A program made the position numbers and the translations under genes. A stretch of 64,000 nucleotides of DNA from the NCBI GenBank assembly GCA_963823525.1, contig CAWGLW010000001.1, positions 186,001 through 250,000 of the forward strand. The letters are read 5' to 3'. The notes under the pieces are model-generated. The model searched no databases and had not been told where the DNA came from. It saw only the letters and a program-made list of their open reading frames with translations. Positions 64,000 through 64,000 of this stretch are shown piece after piece. Position 1 is the first letter of the stretch. Each line of letters begins with the position of its first letter. The DNA is from CAWGLW01 sp963823525. GTDB taxonomy: Bacteria; Pseudomonadota; Gammaproteobacteria; Steroidobacterales; Steroidobacteraceae.

Positions 64000-64000
64000 A

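Noticed and set aside
1..64000. CRISPR arrays, tRNA or rRNA genes, prophage or integrase attachment sites
   Set aside because: Looked for regular short repeats, cloverleaf-like text and structural phage genes; none was recognised. A covariance-model search would be needed to exclude a tRNA.

Overview
The window is high-GC bacterial DNA that reads like an accessory-rich chromosome segment of an environmental gammaproteobacterium. The taxonomic guess rests on the mix of families (NodT-type efflux, CaiB/BaiF CoA transferases, crotonases, a sulfatase, FlgO/TPR membrane proteins, ACR3 arsenic genes) and is only an inference. I recognised no rRNA, tRNA, CRISPR array, prophage or replication origin.

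Layout. 0-3.5 kb: the end of an HlyD/NodT efflux pair, then a polyphosphate kinase 2. 3.6-4.9 kb: a TonB-receptor remnant abutting an acyl-CoA-synthetase remnant on the other strand. 4.9-8.8 kb: L,D-transpeptidase, GNAT acetyltransferase, and an aldehyde dehydrogenase with its DUF779 partner. 9.1-18.6 kb: a catabolic cluster bounded by two AraC-type regulators. It holds a protein with the full Cys/His/Arg active site of the DszB desulfinase, two alpha/beta hydrolases, a sulfatase with a non-canonical CSITR motif, a CoA transferase and a crotonase. Together they look like an undescribed route for an organosulfur or sulfate-ester compound that is processed as a CoA thioester. This is my best candidate for a new system. 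18.6-20.5 kb: two exported phosphatases.

20.7-28.4 kb is a decaying region. It contains a DUF5694 gene with one amber codon, a many-times frameshifted patatin, a damaged crotonase, an IS3 scrap, a purine-rich tract and a DUF1704 gene with an early UGA. It leads into an arsenic operon (ArsR with an operator-like palindrome, broken arsC, acr3, arsM). 30.5-39.7 kb: secreted lipase-like hydrolase, FAD-linked oxidase, crotonase and several membrane-anchored FlgO/TPR proteins. Further relatives of these lie at 41.4-43.2, 46.3-48.1 and 62.6-64.0 kb, so the window holds six genes of one sensor- or regulator-like superfamily.

39.7-49.4 kb is a second mosaic. It has a gnd (6-phosphogluconate dehydrogenase) remnant, an intact DUF5694 gene, pieces of IS91-family elements, a serine beta-lactamase tail, a lower-GC enolase-superfamily gene, and an IS3 remnant sitting in a CoA-transferase gene and fused to a periplasmic protein gene. 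Two almost identical ~558-bp copies of an internally deleted IS91-like element lie at 48.6 and 60.7 kb, each beside a gene for a short membrane protein resembling DUF6090.

50.4-57.8 kb is a tightly overlapping nine-gene operon for an Mrp-type Na+/H+ antiporter. The arrangement is unusual: E-F-G, an A-tail/B fusion, C, then three D-like subunits and a small membrane protein, without a full-length MrpA. It is followed by a Rap1a-domain protein, an exported SurE-like phosphatase with a good terminator, a broken HAF-repeat gene and the last membrane proteins.
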